A stretch of DNA of 46,375 nt from positions 1 to 46,375 of the forward strand of contig NZ_JAIEMO010000037.1 of the NCBI RefSeq assembly GCF_019752095.1, written 5' to 3'. Below the pieces are notes generated by a model that saw nothing but the letters and a program-made list of their open reading frames with translations, made no database searches and was not told the DNA's origin. Of this stretch, positions 45,492-46,375 are shown piece by piece. The DNA is from Nitrosomonas sp. GTDB taxonomy: Bacteria > Pseudomonadota > Gammaproteobacteria > Burkholderiales > Nitrosomonadaceae. Within the stretch, counting starts at the first letter, position 1, and every line of letters begins with the position of its first letter. A program made the translations under genes and the position numbers.

Positions 45492-45983
45492 ATGAAAACA
45501 GATAAACAAGTAGGAACAGAATGCTATTCAGTATTCAATCATTTGCAACGTCTCACTGATTCACACATTCCAGAGTTAGATTCTAAAACCGTCGTTCATA
45601 TTCCTGAAAATTCATTCCATATCCATACAGTTACTTTCCTACACAATATGCGGTTAGCTGCGCTTGAAAACAATTTCGCCAATCTATTAGCAAACTGTTA
45701 TTTGGAATCTGCAGATTTTGAACAATTTAAACGATTAACGCCTTTTTTATGTTCTGCCAGTCATTTATTGTGTAGCAGCACGTTGAATCCTTTCCATCAA
45801 GTAGATGAAGATAAAGTGCTAGATTTTTTCATGCGCTATGCTGCTAATTTTTCAATGGAAGAAAATATCGCTGAATTTATCCAATTTAAAGTAATTCCGT
45901 ACATGCACAACTTTAATATACGTAATGAAAATACTAATTTTATGCCTAAGAATCATCGATCGGCAAATCAGCTGCTCCATTGA
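45492..45983 (+). CDS. Hypothetical protein, no family recognised
   Basis: A 163-residue protein with AGAGGGAAATC before ATG. It is hydrophilic and probably helical, with no signal peptide or membrane segment and four cysteines (residues 11, 68, 86, 93). Segments such as 'LDFFMRYAANFSMEENIAEF' suggest helix-rich structure. It lies between a hairpin array and an IS3 remnant, and its AT-rich composition differs from neighbours, so horizontal origin is possible. Coding is supported by length, start context and lack of a better frame, not by homology. Confidence 0.55.
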   Translation: MKTDKQVGTECYSVFNHLQRLTDSHIPELDSKTVVHIPENSFHIHTVTFLHNMRLAALENNFANLLANCYLESADFEQFKRLTPFLCSASHLLCSSTLNPFHQVDEDKVLDFFMRYAANFSMEENIAEFIQFKVIPYMHNFNIRNENTNFMPKNHRSANQLLH

Positions 45984-46069
45984 TTTAAAATTTCATCCTA
46001 ACTATAAGAGAATCGCGCCGATAGCGAGCGTGAAGGACGCTTCTTTTCGCACTGCAGGCAGGTTATGTA

Positions 46070-46244
46070 GAACATGAAGTAAGCTTTGTTTTGCATTGCA
46101 TACGCTGTCGTTGACATGCAGATATAATTCTTCGTATTTGACGATCTTCTACAGCCGCTCTATAAATCCGTTGTCACGCCAGCTACCCTTGGCCATCTGC
46201 GCTGATCTGGATACCCACTGGTCTGTGAAATTGAATTCGTTCGC
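46070..46244 (-). pseudogene. Degraded IS3-family transposase (orfB) fragment
   Basis: Reading the minus strand from 46244 gives an IS3 OrfB integrase end: 'ANEFNFTDQWVSRSAQMAKG', 'SWRDNGFIERL', a TAG at 46151-46149 in place of the usual Trp, then 'KIVKYEELYLHVNDSV'. The 'DN.FIERLW..KYEE.YL' pattern is a strong IS3 signature. The preceding region (46261-46375) has stops in every frame, so only a fragment remains. The window ends before the rest of the element could be seen. Confidence 0.8.
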
Positions 46245-46375
46245 GTCACCAATGGCAACGCATCCAGAAACATCATCAACTCAATTAAAGCATTAGCGAG
46301 AGGTGGCCGCACTTGATTGGACAGTTTTACCCATATCTTAAGTGGAAATCTCGCGTTAATGCCTACGCTGTATTT

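Noticed and set aside
1..46375. rRNA or tRNA genes
   Set aside because: By eye I found no T-loop/anticodon pattern or rRNA core sequence; a covariance-model scan would decide.

Overview
The window looks like chromosomal DNA of a Gram-negative proteobacterium, most likely a betaproteobacterium. Signs are lipoprotein and TonB-receptor envelope genes, a ratA/rnfH pair beside smpB, paired DUF4124 proteins, type I glutamine synthetase with an adenylylation tyrosine, and heme A synthase. The moderate to low GC, with worn IS3 copies and degraded TIGR03032/RTX genes, would suit an ammonia oxidiser of the Nitrosomonas type. That placement is an inference: no rRNA, tRNA or ammonia-oxidation gene is present to prove it.

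Layout. 0.26-2.0 kb: a broken gene joining a TIGR03032-type domain to RTX calcium-binding repeats. 2.2-5.3 kb: bestrophin-type channel, lipoprotein lipase, cupin, ArsC/Spx-like protein. 5.5-9.3 kb: a beta-oxidation operon (FadN-type fused enzyme plus thiolase). 9.3-19.4 kb: housekeeping genes ctaA, smpB, ratA, rnfH, a dinG-type helicase, xth, two DUF4124 genes, glnA and recQ. 19.5-26.8 kb: accessory-looking block with a small lipoprotein, isochorismatase-like hydrolase, SnoaL-like protein, pirin, a bestrophin remnant cut by an internally deleted IS3 element, an FMN reductase, an MFS exporter, alpha-carbonic anhydrase and a second small lipoprotein. 27.5-31.9 kb: fadE-type acyl-CoA dehydrogenase and long-chain acyl-CoA synthetase. 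32-37 kb: HNH protein, HhH/lysine-rich protein, sixA, then convergent ppx and ppk1. 37-41 kb: a same-strand run of PQQ-type sugar dehydrogenase, glycosyltransferase-like protein, HpcH/HpaI aldolase and RmlC-like cupin, whose upstream region carries a perfect 29-base palindrome against a TATAAT box. 41-46 kb: TonB-dependent receptor, PepSY-like protein, SGNH hydrolase, hairpin-rich spacer, an orphan ORF and a degraded IS3 transposase.

How the genes fit together. The four Fad genes in two places (activation, acyl-CoA dehydrogenation, hydration/dehydrogenation, thiolysis) make a nearly complete fatty-acid beta-oxidation route. ppk1/ppx make and degrade polyphosphate. Nothing in the window is a clear new defence or mobile system. 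The most promising unexplained unit is the cupin-aldolase-glycosyltransferase cluster with its palindromic promoter region (38.3-41.0 kb).
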